From assembly GCA_964017045.1 (NCBI GenBank), contig OZ024794.1:23603359-23667358 (forward strand): a stretch of DNA of 64,000 nucleotides, given 5' to 3'. Below the pieces are notes generated by a model. The model worked only from the letters and a program-made list of their open reading frames with translations, searched no databases and was not told the origin of the DNA. Below, in pieces: positions 1-12,025 of the stretch (its first letter is position 1; every line of letters begins with the position of its first letter). The DNA is from Omphiscola glabra (Eukaryota > Mollusca > Gastropoda > Lymnaeidae). The position numbers were made by a program, and so were the translations under genes.

Positions 1-37
1 CGCATGTTCATAGCCCTGAAGCTAAAGAAGAAATTAT
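1..37 (+). other. Possible 3' end of an upstream coding exon of the zinc-finger locus
   Basis: The first 37 bases are open in frame 1 and are followed by a possible donor (GTAATT at 38). This would leave one base of a codon, the phase that the acceptor at 304 needs. Twelve codons are too few to identify anything. If the locus is of the BTB type, the BTB exons would lie upstream of this window. Confidence 0.2.
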
Positions 38-303
38 GTAATTTAAGCTGCAATATATTTTGTGTAGAATGAAATGGTAAAAATGCAGTAATAAAAGATT
101 TTTTTATATTCCAATAGTTACTAGCCGTAAAGAAAATTTAAATGTACATACTTTGTGATAAGTTTGAAAAATATATTTCTTTTAAACTTAAAAGATTAAA
201 ATTAAACATTCCTTACATATTTTTACACATTGATTGTACTGACCAAAAAAATTATGTTCTTTTATTGCTTCAATTAACATTATTCAAATTCTTTTCTCAA
301 TAG

Positions 304-1458
304 ATTTCTCATCAGTAGTCATTTGGAAAATGCCTGAACTTCAGCATATGGATGTGGCAGTTGCCAACAGGTTTATTTCTAGCCTCAGCAAGTCACTTCA
401 GGCCTTATGCCACGGGTGTATGGAATTTGATTCTGGCATCGAAATCGTAGGGTACATCAATGTCAATATTGATAGTGGTAGCAAAGTAGACTATGTACTT
501 AATGAAAAGGTATTAAAAAGTACAACAAATTCTATGACATTTGTGAGCAACAGCTTTCTTGCAAAAAAGGATCAACCTAAACAGACTCGTGATGGTGCCT
601 GTTCACCCGTTTCAGACACAGGATCACAGAATCAATATCCAAGTCGTTTTAGAGGCTCATTTCATGGTTCAACTTCATTTTCTCAGTCATATGTTCTTAG
701 AGGTTCCCAAAAACGTTCAGTTGGAATGGAAAGAGACTGGAGGTCTCCAAAAAAGCTTAGAGGTGCTAGACATCAATACCCTTCTGTTCATGAATCCTCT
801 TCATCTTCCACTGCAGGTTTACCTTTTTCACCGCTCCCCTCAGTTGATGGCAACTTTAAATCCCCACTGAATCAGAATACTGATTTAACTAGTGAGGATG
901 GGCAAATAAACATTAAGAAAGAGATATTAGATAGTGACAATAAGTCAGAGTTTCCAAATGATCAAGATCAATCAGAGCAGAATCAGGATTTATCGTCTAT
1001 TAAAAGAGATCCTGATGCTTCGATGTTGGGTGATAATGAACCTCCTTCATCAGATGAACCTTCAGATACAACTAACAAAGAATTTAAAGGAACATTTCTC
1101 CGGCCATCAACGTCTGCAGACCATCAGTTAGAAGAAGGCTCCTCTGATGTTGTTAATAGTCCAACAGCAGAAAAACAAAGCTCTTCACTTTCCAAGTCAT
1201 CAGAAACCTCTGCTTTAGTGAAGCAGAGAGTGTCAAGTACAAGTCCTGTTGATGACAGTGCTTTATTAGAGGATGCACCAGCAGAAAACATTGCCTCTGG
1301 CTCAGAAGTGCCAGAATATGATGAAGCTGGTGAAGAAGGAGCATATGATCAGTCAGGTTATTCAGACCCTGGAGAGGGCTCCAGTGATGCTGGTCAATTT
1401 GAAGTAATTGAAATTGATGATGAAGATGAAGACGTACAAGCTATGTTTGCAGAATCTC
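304..1458 (+). CDS. Shared (constant) exon of the zinc-finger locus
   Basis: The acceptor is CTCAATAG at 303 and the donor GTAAGT is at 1459. The exon is 1155 bp, exactly 385 codons, phase 1 at both ends, so it could also be skipped without a frameshift. The frame is open upstream of the ATG at 330, so that ATG is probably internal. The first ~65 residues (CHGC, hydrophobic EIVGYINVNI) look folded and are not recognised. The rest is Ser/Asp/Glu/Gln-rich and probably disordered. It contains a basic patch SPKKLRG (possible nuclear signal), a SUMO-acceptor-like IKKE and IKRD, and near the end VIEIDDEDED, a hydrophobic-plus-acidic pattern typical of SUMO-interacting motifs. It probably supplies regulatory and dimerising functions to all isoforms. 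Confidence 0.85.
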
Positions 1459-1700
1459 GTAAGTTAATTTCTTTTTTTTTTTTAAATTTTGTGGTATTTA
1501 TTACTTTAAAGATTATTGTTTCTGTCCTCCTAAAAATTGAAAAATTATTTTTGAAAGGAAAAGACTTCAAATTTAGTTATTATTTGGAATCTCAGGTAAG
1601 AACAAATGAGGGCATTACAAATCTTAAAGTAATAGTGCCACTTAATTCAGTACTTCATTGTGCATCAGCAGCAACCCCCTTTTCCCTGTTCAAATTTTAA
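1459..1700 (+). other. Intron-retention tail of the shared exon
   Basis: If the donor at 1459 is not used, the frame stays open for a further 80 codons to a stop at 1698-1700. The added residues are Phe/Leu/Ile-rich and look like translated intron, so this is most likely chance. A truncated, finger-less isoform could act as a dominant negative if it were made. Confidence 0.25.
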
Positions 1701-2729
1701 GTGTGTTAAGCTTTAGAAAATTACCACTTTTGGACACAGTTGATAGTTTTTAAATTGCTACATAGGCTAATGTCAAATTTTTTCTTTGCTTTACTGACTT
1801 CCTTCAAAATAATATTTGAGGGTGGCAAAATATTGAAATTTTAAAAATTGTTTTATTGCCATACCAGTATCACTTACTACAAGTTATGTAGAATGCATAT
1901 TCACTAATTTCATTTGATTGTTCGAACTTGCTTTTTTGAACAACAAAGTACATGTCAGTTTTGGATTAAATTATTCATTTGATATGACCTTTTACCTTTA
2001 AATTTTAATATACTCAAGTAATAATTTTCTTGAGTTGCTTGAATCTAGGTAGAGATTTTAAGGAAAGACAACTAGCAGGTGGTCGTTTCAATCACCCCAA
2101 TCACTTTATAAATTTTTTAACAACCACGTAGACATTCTCGCAGGGCACTATTTACCTAATCTGGGTATAAATGTATTCATTATGACACTTACTGTGAATA
2201 ACATGATCGACTTATAATTCCATGTCTCCGTATAATGCCATATGTTAGTCTAATAATATAAAACCAGTTATATACAATAAATATTTATTCTATGGTGACA
2301 TCCCTTCAAAGGAGTGCCACTAACATTACTGGTGTTATGCGCATATACTATGCTCACTCGAATGCCAAATGGATAAATAGGCATTAGTAGGTATATAATA
2401 ATATATCATTTACCTGTAATGAAAAATTTCATTAACACAGGTATAATCCCGAAACGCTACATTTAACACTATATGTCCACATAGTGCAAAGAACAATAAA
2501 AAAAAACCTCTATCCCGATTACTGTACAGTGAAAAATAATATTATAAGAGGGTAAACTCAATAACTTATAAGTCTGATGATCTTTACTTTCCGCTGGCTG
2601 ACTGGATCTGTTACCATGTTGGATCCCATTCTCAATTATATCTCATTCAACGGTATGGATTTTGTTTCATGAAATACATATAAAGTTTGGCCAAGATCCA
2701 TCAATACACTTACAAGCTTATACTTTGTT

Positions 2730-3760
2730 TATTCATCATCATCATCAGGTCCTGTAGTCCTTCGACCGTTGGGGCGCCACAGATGACATGTACACTATTC
2801 TTCTCCATTCCTCTCGGTCTTCTGCCCTTCGCATAGCATCGCCTAGTTTTAATCCTGTCCATTCTTTGATATTATCTTGCCATCTTTTTCTTTGTCTTCC
2901 TCTTCTTCCTCCTCTAGTAGTGCCCTGCAAGATCTCTTTGGCGAGCACTTGTTTTCTGGTCACGTGGCCATACCACTCAAGTTTGCGCTTTTTAACAGAC
3001 GTCAGGAGGTCATCATATTGTCCAATTGCTTGACGAATCCTTTCTTTCATTTGCTCATTGGTGATGTGGTCTCTATAGCAGATGCCAAGAATGCCTCTGT
3101 GACATCTCATCTCCATTGCCTTTATTTTCCTTTCAAGTTCTGCAGTTAATGTCCAGGACTCACAGGCATATAAGAAAATGGATAGGATTAATGAGCGCAT
3201 CAGCCTGATTTTGGTGCTGGGGGCTATTTTTTTGTCGTTCCATATTTTCTTGAGCCTCTTTAGTGCTGTCGTGGTCTTCGCAATCCTGGCCATCAATTCG
3301 GGCTTGGAGCCTTGTTCCGAAACTATTGCTCCGAGGTACTTGAAGCTGCCAACTGTCTCTAATCTTTCCTCACCGACCTTAATTTCAGTGGTGATGCCAT
3401 TAGTGCTATTCGTCATCATCATTTTTGTCTTTTCTGCACTGATTTGCATGCCAAAGGACGATGAAGTCTTGTCGAGACTCTTTACTAGGTTGGCTAGCTC
3501 TTCCTCGCTACCAGCCAGTCCGACTATGTCATCCGCAAAACGTAGGTTAGTGATTGTTCTGCCACCAATGCTGACTGTCCCTACATGCGTTTCTTGTGCA
3601 TCTGACATAATTCTCTCTAAGAAGATGTTGAACAAGGTGGGGGAGAGCAAGCAGCCTTGTTGTACTCCAACCGTGGTCGTGAACCATTCTCCGATGTTAA
3701 TATTGAAAAAGACAGCACTGGTGGCCTTATCATAGAGGCTTCTTATCATTCTGGTTTAGA
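2730..3760 (-). mobile_element. 5'-truncated non-LTR retrotransposon (LINE), reverse transcriptase C-terminal half
   Basis: The minus-strand frame 3749-2745 is open for 334 codons. It shows the reverse transcriptase motifs VGVQQGCLLSPTLFN and FADD (catalytic Asp pair, context LRFADDIVGLAG). These are followed by the thumb and the Arg/Lys-rich C-terminal segment with YACESWTL, EWYGHVTRK and GGRRGRQRKRWQDN typical of animal LINEs. The endonuclease and RT N-terminus are missing. After the stop comes a short TGATGA-type tail ending at about 2730, which is the 3' end. It is antisense to the zinc-finger locus and lies in its big intron. The lack of stops suggests a fairly young, dead-on-arrival insertion. 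Confidence 0.9.
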
Positions 3761-4929
3761 TCATTATAAGGTAAAACTGATTTGGAACTGGCTATAAACT
3801 TTAAAATTATATTTAATTTATTCCATTAAGTTTGAAGAAACTATTAAAAGTAATGGATACATAAAGAAAATAAGATGTATATAATTTTAAAATCGTTTAA
3901 GAAAAAAATCAAAGCTTCTAATATAATCTAGAAACTTTGAGAAACATATTAAAAGTTAACTCTACAATACTGCGAAAATTCCCAGGAGGTTATAGAATTC
4001 TATAGAACTAAACTTAAGTTTTTAGATCTACTACATACCTGTGGAACAAAACAGAAGTTACTGGGGAAATTCTAGATTTAATTTAATACCATCTCAAAAC
4101 AACATGTGCAAAATGACTCCTCTACGTAACTACTTTTCAAATGCAGTAAAATCTGCAACAAAATACTATTATTTTTCATTTACGTTTTATTGGTTGTCAT
4201 TTTCTTTATGCCTAAGACATGGGGACCTAACAATCACATTCATATAAATAAAAAAGAGTTCAAATCGTAATAAGGTCATTCAAATAAATAATAGAGTTAA
4301 CATTTAAAAGTTGTCCCATAAAAATCGGCTGAAATCTAAGCCTTTGAAATTATCAAACTTTCTGGAAAATCTAGACCAGCTATGACTGGAGGGGATATTA
4401 TTATGTTTAAATCCGATATTTCATCATGGACTTTTAATGGTATAACTTTTTTATGAACAAGGGTATGGACTACTAGCTTGGCCTAGGTCGATCAATTACA
4501 GTTGAAGCATATATTATTAACAAGGCTTAGTATTTGTATAGCCAATGTTTGTAAGGAAAAATGAAATTGGGGGCTGCCCCTATGGAGTAGATATTACTAG
4601 TTCAGAATCCACCATTATTTTAATATGGATAATCAAATTTATATGTACTAAGTTTCGTTTGGATCCATCCATTCATGCAGGTTTATTTGTTGGCACTTTT
4701 ATTTATATAACTCATTTAATAAAATAACAAATTTAGTACCCCTGGCCTGAATGGAATATTTTAAAAAGTTCAATGCACCCCCCCCCCCCCTTCCCTCCCC
4801 CCTTCTTTCCCATTATTTGATCCTGGATAATGATGTATATGTGCCAAGTTTGGTCACATCCATTAATCCTTTAATAAACGTTTGTGCAACAAACAACTTT
4901 AATATACATGATATGATGTGTTACAAAAT

Positions 4930-5062
4930 ATTTGTTTATTATTATTATTGGTCTTATATAGCGCTGTACCCCAGTCTAGGGCTGGGCTCACCGTGCTGTA
5001 CATGAAAATATTTGCAAAAGAGACTTAATCGTGACATTAAAATACAATGCATTTCATAATAA
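4930..5062 (-). mobile_element. LINE 3'-tail repeat, copy 1
   Basis: It shares a block around TATATAGCGC and CCCAGTCTAGGGCTGGGCTC with 28065-28150. In the minus orientation it ends in a short AAT-type tail at 4932-4945. Copy 2 lies directly downstream of a LINE ORF end, so this piece is probably an extremely 5'-truncated insertion of the same family. Confidence 0.65.
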
Positions 5063-6505
5063 TGATAACCAACAATTTCACATTTTTTAACAAAAGACAT
5101 ATTCCATACCAGAGGGTTTGTGTTCAATTCCCCACCAAAGCTTGACAATGATTAGATTATTTTTTTTCTCCTTACATTCCCTTATAAATTTTGTTACCAG
5201 GAAAAATTCATTCGGTAGATGGGGGGAATTGGAGGCAGTTGCTGCTCCTCTTTGTAGACACCCTTGCTACAGTGGGTATTTCAAATTGCCAGTATTACTT
5301 ACAGAGAACTATACAAACTATACTTCCTCAATGGGGAAATTGTTTTTAAAATGTCTTGCCAGTTATATAAATAAAAACCACACTAATATTAATAAGGTAA
5401 AATTATGTTAAATGACTAGTTGTTCAGAAAGACTTGCAACTGAATTTCTGATTATGTTTAAATCTCCTTATGCAATTTTATTATCTGTTTATCATGAGAT
5501 GCACAATGAACATACTGAATTGGGATATTTTTAATAAAACAGAAAAATATGTACTGGTTTCATTGACATAATTTTAAAAACAAATAGTATATACTTGCTA
5601 ATTTTTTGTTCACAAGTGCCCTCCTTAAATTAAAAAAATAAATTAATTAGTCCACTTTACCTATTGAAATTTGATGTTTTCTTTTAGACCCTTATACTTT
5701 TGCAATCAAGCCTATTAGTTATATGCAACATATTCTTTCCTCATTTAACAAGCATTGCTCAAACCCAAATATCCTAACTAAATTTGTTTGTATGCACTTT
5801 TCTAGCCATTCTTGTTTTTAATATAAATGTGTTGTTTTATATATTTTTTTTAAAAAAAGGATATCCAAATGTAAAATTTTGGTTTTATGAAAAATGTGCC
5901 TTTGTATGAAGTATGCATTTTATAAAATAAAAACATGACATGAATTATTTTGTGTAATCAAACCTGCTGAAGCTGTATCAGATTTAATGTTATAGGAACT
6001 TCATTTGGATGATCTCTTTATATTTGAAACTTTATTTGTTTTAATAATTTTTTTTATCATCATTGTTATTTTATTTACATGGTGTTATTTTGAATTATTA
6101 ATTTCATATGCATTATTTGCCATGTGCTATTCTTAATCCTTTTATACATATCTTATTAAAAATAACTATTTCAAAATTTATGTTGTGTGAGTAAAAATAT
6201 TATTTCATATTTTTGTAAAATGTCTAACATGAACATAGTGTTGCATACTCATCTTATTGTCAGCTGTTAACTCTATAGGTTTATTTACAAAATGTGTTTT
6301 TTAAGTTATCTGTGGGATGATATGAACATAATTTATTGTAATTTTTTGTTGTAGAAACTAATTGGTTTTAGCATTCAGGCTCATTTGATGAACTTGACCT
6401 TTAGAGCCTGTTACATTTTATGTCCTTTTATTAGTATTATTATTATTGTGATATGTTGTCACTTCAAGTTGGCAATTGGGTGTATCTATAATTTTCTTAT
6501 TTCAG

Positions 6506-6966
6506 ATATTTCACAAGACTCATTTGCTTCTTCTAAGCTTGTTGGCTCACATCGTTTTGGCAATCATAAAAAGAAACATTTTACTTTCATGCCTCAACAT
6601 CAATTAAAAGACATGCCGTCATCTTCAAATTCTTCACATTCCTTTACTGGGGCAAGTGTCCAGATCCCTTCAAAAGCAGAGTGTCCCTTTGATCAAACAA
6701 TACAGCGTTATATTTGTCCCATCTGTTATCACAAGTATTTAACATACTCATCACTTTGCAACCACATGAAGTTCAAGCATATGGGATTATATGAAGTATA
6801 TTGTGAAATATGTGGAAAAGGCTTTCAGCGCAGAGTACATTTGGAAGGACACATGGCTATGCATGGAAAACCTATGAACTTTGAATGTCTTATCTGTGGA
6901 ACTAAATATGCTCATAAAACATCATTGCGTGCACATGAAAAGCTAACACATGGAATATTATCTTAA
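6506..6966 (+). CDS. Variable terminal exon 1: three C2H2 fingers
   Basis: Acceptor TTATTTCAG at 6505; junction codon C+AT (His). A linker of ~69 residues with Ser-rich and KKKH stretches precedes three fingers. The helix residues just before the first His are TYSSLCN, RRVHLEG and HKTSLRA. It stops five codons after finger 3 and has no C2HC knuckle. It is the most divergent module: finger 2 has QRRVH where most copies have S-x-x-G. It is also the most 5' copy, next to the long intron. Only an ATTAAA-like poly(A) signal was noticed afterwards. Confidence 0.85.
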
Positions 6967-7216
6967 AATTATGCTGTGTTTTTTCTTTGAAAGAAAGATT
7001 TTGGTGTCTATCATACAAAAGCACAATTTCCACACACACAAAAAAATGGGGTCTTTTTCTTTCAACGTATTAAAATTATTTACAATTGTAAAAGTCTTTA
7101 GAAAAGGAAGAGCTGTGGAGAGTAGTAAAATTAATATTCATTTATGAATGTCTTGCTGTGCAAATTCACATGGCTAAAGCTTTTTCAAAACTATTGTTTT
7201 CAAAACTTTATTTCAG

Positions 7217-7719
7217 AGCAATTTGTCAATCAACAACGTTCCACTGGAGCAACAGGGTCTGTTCCGTTCATGGGTCGGACCTCGAGGCATAATTTGTCTC
7301 TCAAATCAAGGTTTTCCCAGGGGCTGGCCTTAGATGAGTCTTATCCCTCTTCCTCATCATTGGATCATTTAACTCTTCCATCTGATCAATCATCTTATGA
7401 ATGCATTATTTGCAACACTGTTTTTGATAATAGACTTTATTACCAGAGGCACATGAATAGCCTTCATAGGGAGTCGAAGAGTTTGCCTTATATTTGTTCT
7501 CATTGTCATAAGGGTTTTTTCTCAAAAGTTGGATTGCATCAACATGAAGTGCAGCATACAGGACAGATGTTTCATTGCTCCTGGTGCAGCTCCAAATTTA
7601 CATTTAAGAGGAACTTGAATCGTCATATAGAAACTCAGCATGGAACTAAGCATTGTCGATACTGTGGTGTCAACTATAACATTCAAGGAAACTATGCGCA
7701 TGACTGTACAAATACATAA
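7217..7719 (+). CDS. Variable terminal exon 2: C2H2 x3 plus short C2HC
   Basis: Acceptor TTTCAG at 7216; junction codon C+AG (Gln). A linker of ~61 residues rich in Ser is followed by three C2H2 fingers with helices NRLYYQR, SKVGLHQ and FKRNLNR. A shortened fourth knuckle ends in YAHDC, with only one residue between His and the last Cys instead of three, so its zinc binding is doubtful. A canonical AATAAA follows the stop at 7786. Confidence 0.85.
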
Positions 7720-7785
7720 AGTTGTACATTTTGTTTGTTTAAATTTACTCTGTGCATTTATAACCATAAATGCTGATTTGTGTAC

Positions 7786-7791
7786 AATAAA
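7786..7791 (+). terminator. AATAAA poly(A) signal for variable exon 2
   Basis: Canonical hexamer 66 bp after the stop of exon 2 and before the acceptor of exon 3, as expected for an alternative terminal exon. Confidence 0.6.
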
Positions 7792-7876
7792 CCCTTTTCT
7801 CTCCGGTAAAAAAAAAATCGTACTTCGTGGTGAATCTTTAAGGATATTATGCCCACTTTCATTCTTTTTGTTTCAG

Positions 7877-8421
7877 AAGAGTATTGCAGTCAAATGAGAA
7901 GAAGACAGATTCATCATCCTTCAGTCACAGAAGAAATTCATCCAAACCGTAGTCATACATTTGTCTCTAACAAATCTAATATGACATCTTATTCTGGTGC
8001 AGAATCTCAGATTCAACCTGATATGAGATTGTCAAACTTAAACGCAATGAATGCACCAGACACTGATCAGTCAGCATTCCTAAAATTTGGATGTCAGTAT
8101 TGCTTTAAACAGTTTGATACAAAAATGATTTTAAACCGACACATGAAAGACGATCATCATGGATTACAAGCTACATACCCATATAATTGTACAGAGTGTG
8201 GAAAGGGCTTTTTCTCCTATTCTGGACGAAAACACCATATGGAAAGTCATTTCGTCAAATCAGAGTGTTCTTTCTGTGGCCACACATTTAAGTACAGCAG
8301 AAATTTGAAGAGACATATTGAAATTAATCATAATATGAAAGAGTGTAGACAATGCAAGAATTATGTAAGCAGATATGATTTTGAAGCTCATGTTCTCATT
8401 TGTACAGGAGAGTGTCCTTAA
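7877..8421 (+). CDS. Variable terminal exon 3: C2H2 x3 plus C2HC
   Basis: Acceptor TTTGTTTCAG at 7876; junction codon C+AA (Gln). It has the longest linker among complete modules (~71 residues), starting with an RRR patch. Finger helices are TKMILNR, SYSGRKH and YSRNLKR. Finger 2 has Arg in place of the core Leu of the helix, which may weaken its fold. The C2HC knuckle is CRQC...HVLIC. The product ends six residues later. Confidence 0.85.
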
Positions 8422-8588
8422 CAGAAGCAACACGACAGATTGATAAATTATTTAGTGAAGCCAGTTCATAAATGGTCTTTTTATCTTCACACAGCTTTAC
8501 CTAATATCAAATTAATGCTTGAGTGTGTTACAATTTTGAAATAGGTTATTATGACAGATTTCAAATTCAAGCATTTTGTTTGTTGCAG

Positions 8589-9124
8589 GTGTTAATGGTA
8601 TTGATCATCAAAGAAAGCATCTACAAAAACGACGCCCATTCAACTCCACATCACAAATACTTCATGGTCTTAGCCATCATTCACAGAACTCAGAGTTATT
8701 CACTCAAATCCCTTTTAGTGGTGAATCTGGACAGTCCCTGCGCAACTCAGTGGACATTTGTGCTATATGCAGAGTTGCACTTCCTTTTGGTATTACTTAC
8801 CAATACCACTTTAATGAAGTTCATGCTATTGAATCTCCAGGTGGCCTCTTAAGTGGTATTGATCCTTTTGCTTGTAACATTTGCTATAAAGGATTTGCAA
8901 CTAAGGAGAGATTACGGCAACACAGTTCAGTGCATGACACAACCATTTACTCATGTTACATTTGTGATGTAAAATTCAAACATAAGAAAAATATTGGACG
9001 ACATTTGGAGAGCACCCATGGATTAAAAAAATGCATGTATTGCATGGCCCTATTTAAGAAAGGAGAAGATTTTAACAATCATATTTTAGTTTGTGATACA
9101 TCTAAAGAAAGTGGCATTCATTAA
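8589..9124 (+). CDS. Variable terminal exon 4: C2H2 x3 plus C2HC
   Basis: The acceptor is GTTGCAG at 8588, one of the few not ending in TTCAG; junction codon C+GT (Arg). A linker of ~56 residues carries a basic QKRRP motif. Helices are FGITYQY, TKERLRQ and HKKNIGR. The spacer between fingers 1 and 2 is longer than in other copies (Gly/Pro-rich), so finger 1 may be decoupled from DNA reading. Knuckle CMYC...HILVC, then a ten-residue tail. Confidence 0.85.
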
Positions 9125-10068
9125 TAGTTTATTTAAATAGCTAATGTCTACTTGTCTTTTACCCTGAACCATTGTTATATTGGTATGCTAGAAAAATTTA
9201 CTTTGACTCACATTTTTTCATTGTGATAAAATGTTTTATGTTATTGATTGTCATAATTTTCATGTAATAAATTAATAAATAAGTCAATTAATTATTTGTT
9301 GTTGGATGTTTTCATGAAAGAGCATGAGTCTTCTTCTCTAAGATGTGTTAATTAAGTTTAAAAGTAAATAATTACTTTTATTAAAGTTAATATTTATTAT
9401 AACACTTTTAAAACTTCACAAGGCATTTTAATTAGTCACAGTGGTTACTTATTGATCAATTTAGTTTAACAACCCCCTTTTACTCTCCGTGCTTTGAAGA
9501 ACATTTTTTTTCACAGAATTATATCTTTAGTTTTAAAACATAATTTGAACATTTCACAATTTTACTAAGAGATTAGGAACCCAATGTTAGACTCATATAA
9601 ATATTGTAACACTTTATTCAAGAGAATTTTAGCAATACTTTACTTTAGAAAGTGGTTTCAATCAAGAAACTTTTAGGACAATATTAAGTACAGATAAGTT
9701 TATGTGTTTAATATTTTATCATTTTAAATCATGTTTTATTTTTTAAATGTAAAAGTATTTAAAAATGTATTTAACTTATATAAAGCTTTTTGTAAATAGA
9801 AGTGTATTTTTAAAGGCTGATGTAACTGTATAGATATTTAAATCTTGTCATGAATTGTTAATGAATAAATAGTTACAAAATTGTAAGATTATTTTCAAAA
9901 TTTTGTTCCTCGTTTTGCATTGCTATTTAACTGTTAAATTGTAGAAGTCTAAATCCAGTATTTCCAATATTCTTGGATGTTTGTGTATGATATCATGAGC
10001 AGAATAATTGCAATGCCTTCTAGCATTGTGAGCAATAAACGAACATATAATCACTTTCTCTGTTTCAG
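9125..10068 (+). other. Gap between variable exons 4 and 5
   Basis: About 940 bp of AT-rich DNA, the longest gap in the array. Two overlapping-context AATAAA hexamers at 9266 and 9274 probably serve exon 4. No Cys/His finger pattern is seen in any frame that I read. Confidence 0.6.
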
Positions 10069-10598
10069 GAAGAAGATCTTCCTTCACAAGTCAAGCTCAT
10101 CCCCAACACTTTAAGAATACATATGATCAGCTTGGGCCTAATAACTCATTTGTGCATTCCCAAGCAAACTATTTTGGGTCACACCATGACAGTGCAGCAA
10201 ATTTTGTCAGTACAGACACTTTTAGAGGTTCTGAATCCTCTGTTCAATGCGCTTTTTGTGAATGCAAACTTGACACTCGGGGAATGTATCAAAAACATAT
10301 GAATGAATGTCACAGAGAAAAAAATGCTTTACCCTTTACTTGTTCAATGTGTCAGAAAGGATTTTTCTCACTGACTGGATTACGACATCACATAGAGGCA
10401 CATAATGGTCGGCAGTTTGTGTGTGCTGTATGTGATGCCAGATTTCAACACAAACACAATTTAAAGCGCCATGTATTGGGTGTTCATAGGCTACAAGAGT
10501 GTCCCAATTGTACAGCAACATTACCAGCTGGACCAGAATATAATTTACACCTTTTACGATGTGGAACAGATGGAACAGATAGAAAACTTTCACAATGA
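10069..10598 (+). CDS. Variable terminal exon 5: C2H2 x3 plus C2HC
   Basis: Acceptor CTGTTTCAG at 10068; junction codon C+GA (Arg). The linker is about 59 residues and Ser/His-rich. There is no ATG before the first finger, which supports an exon rather than a separate gene. Helices are TRGMYQK, SLTGLRH and HKHNLKR. Knuckle CPNC...HLLRC. It ends in a 13-residue tail. Confidence 0.86.
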
Positions 10599-10797
10599 GA
10601 AAAGAATCCCTGTTCATTTTACAAAGTTGATAAAATGGATGTGTTAATTCAAAGTATTCATTGATTGATGTTCTGATTTTGACAGTGTTTATTCCATTAG
10701 TTTTAAAAAATCTTTTACCGCATTCATGGCTCTGCTTTGCAGTGTAGAAACTGCAACTTAACTGACGGAAAACATTTGGTTTTCTTTTTTTTTTCAG

Positions 10798-11309
10798 GCA
10801 TCAAGACTGGATACAGAAAGAAGATACAAAATATGGCTGTATCATGTTCAGGAAATGAACTTCATATACCCTCTGACTATAGCAGTGTCTTAGGAAGTGA
10901 TCATTCAAGCAATTACTATAGCCCTAGAGCATCAAATGACACAAACTTATCGCAGAACTGGGACACTGACCAAGAACCAAACAAGTGTCCTTACTGTTTG
11001 ATAACAACACATACTCGTACACTTTTGCAAAGGCACATGTCAACAAATCATAGCGACCAATTGCCTTTTTCCTGTTCAGTCTGCTCTAGAGGCTTCTATA
11101 CTCAATCTGGCCTTCAAAGGCACATAAAAGATCATGGAGCTGCCTCCTTTTCCTGCATGTTCTGTGATTTACAATTAAAACGAAAGCAGTATCTTGTTAA
11201 ACATTTGAAAGTTGTCCACAAACTTTTTCCGTGTCTCTATTGCTCATCTACTTTTACTATCCAGGAGGAGCTCAACCAGCATCTTTTAAATTGTGGGAAA
11301 AAGTTCTAA
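10798..11309 (+). CDS. Variable terminal exon 6: C2H2 x3 plus C2HC
   Basis: Acceptor is a T-tract then CAG at 10797; junction codon C+GC (Arg). The linker of ~62 residues begins with a basic YRKK motif. Helices are TRTLLQR, TQSGLQR and RKQYLVK. Finger 2 has CSVCSRG instead of the usual C-x-x-C-G-K-G. Finger 3 lacks the usual aromatic residue between Cys and helix (DLQLKRK). Knuckle CLYC...HLLNC, then three residues and stop. Confidence 0.86.
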
Positions 11310-11512
11310 CTTACAAGCAATGATTTTGAGATATTCTGAAACGAAACTTACTTTCTAATGATGTGTATTGCTTATTTGCATTTTTAAAAACAACCTTTTT
11401 TGAGCTAGCACAGAGTCTATTCTGGATCATGTCATGTTGTCATCAGCCATTTCTCATCCTTTAGTGCTAAAGGTATTACATTGTGAATTTCCAAACCTTA
11501 CTTTTTTTTCAG

Positions 11513-11892
11513 GTGCAGGTTTAAAGCATGTGTTTGACAGACCTCGCACATCAACATCCAGAATATCTCATGATTCATTACCAAGTCAAGATGGGATATT
11601 TCCCAATAGTAATTTGTTAGAGAATAGCACTTGCACCTTTTGTGGACTTGTACTCTCAACACCTTTTCTTTTGAAACAGCATATGTCATACAACCACAGT
11701 GAGCGTTTACCATTTAGCTGTGCACTTTGTGGCAAAGGATTTATAAGCTATTCTGGACTTCGTCATCATAAACGTACTCACTTGGGCTGGCTATTCCCTT
11801 GTGATTTTTGTGGAGCAAAGTTCAAGCACAAGCATCATATGAAAGATCATGTAAAAAAGTTCCACTCTGAATTTTTGAATGGCACATCATAA
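11513..11892 (+). CDS. Variable terminal exon 7: three C2H2 fingers, no knuckle
   Basis: Acceptor TTTTTTTTCAG at 11512; junction codon C+GT (Arg). Short linker (~39 residues). Helices are TPFLLKQ, SYSGLRH and HKHHMKD. The frame stops eight residues after finger 3, so the C2HC knuckle found in most siblings is absent. It shares this loss with its neighbour exon 8, which suggests a common ancestor. Confidence 0.86.
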
Positions 11893-12025
11893 ATGATTAC
11901 AAAAATATATTTCCTTATCCTGCAGAGATTTTTTTTAATGTTACAAAAAAATAATGTCTCTAATGGAGCTGTGTGGAACAGTGCAGCTGTTACCAACTTA
12001 CTGAAGTAACTTTTCTTCATTTCAG

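Larger units (their letters stand above)
1701..6505 (+). other. Large intron between shared and variable exons
   Basis: AT-rich non-coding sequence of about 5 kb. It contains an antisense LINE fragment (2730-3760), a short LINE tail repeat (4930-5060) and a poly-C run near 4780. I see no zinc-finger-like sequence or convincing exon in it. Confidence 0.7.

Noticed and set aside
330..332. ATG at 330 as the true start codon
   Set aside because: The frame is open back through the splice acceptor with no stop and matches phase 1, so this is probably an internal exon; a first-exon use cannot be excluded.
304..1458. BTB/POZ domain in the shared exon
   Set aside because: No BTB pattern is visible; if the locus is BTB-type, that domain must lie upstream of the window.
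3178..3735. 185-residue plus-strand ORF
   Set aside because: Antisense shadow of the LINE reverse transcriptase frame.
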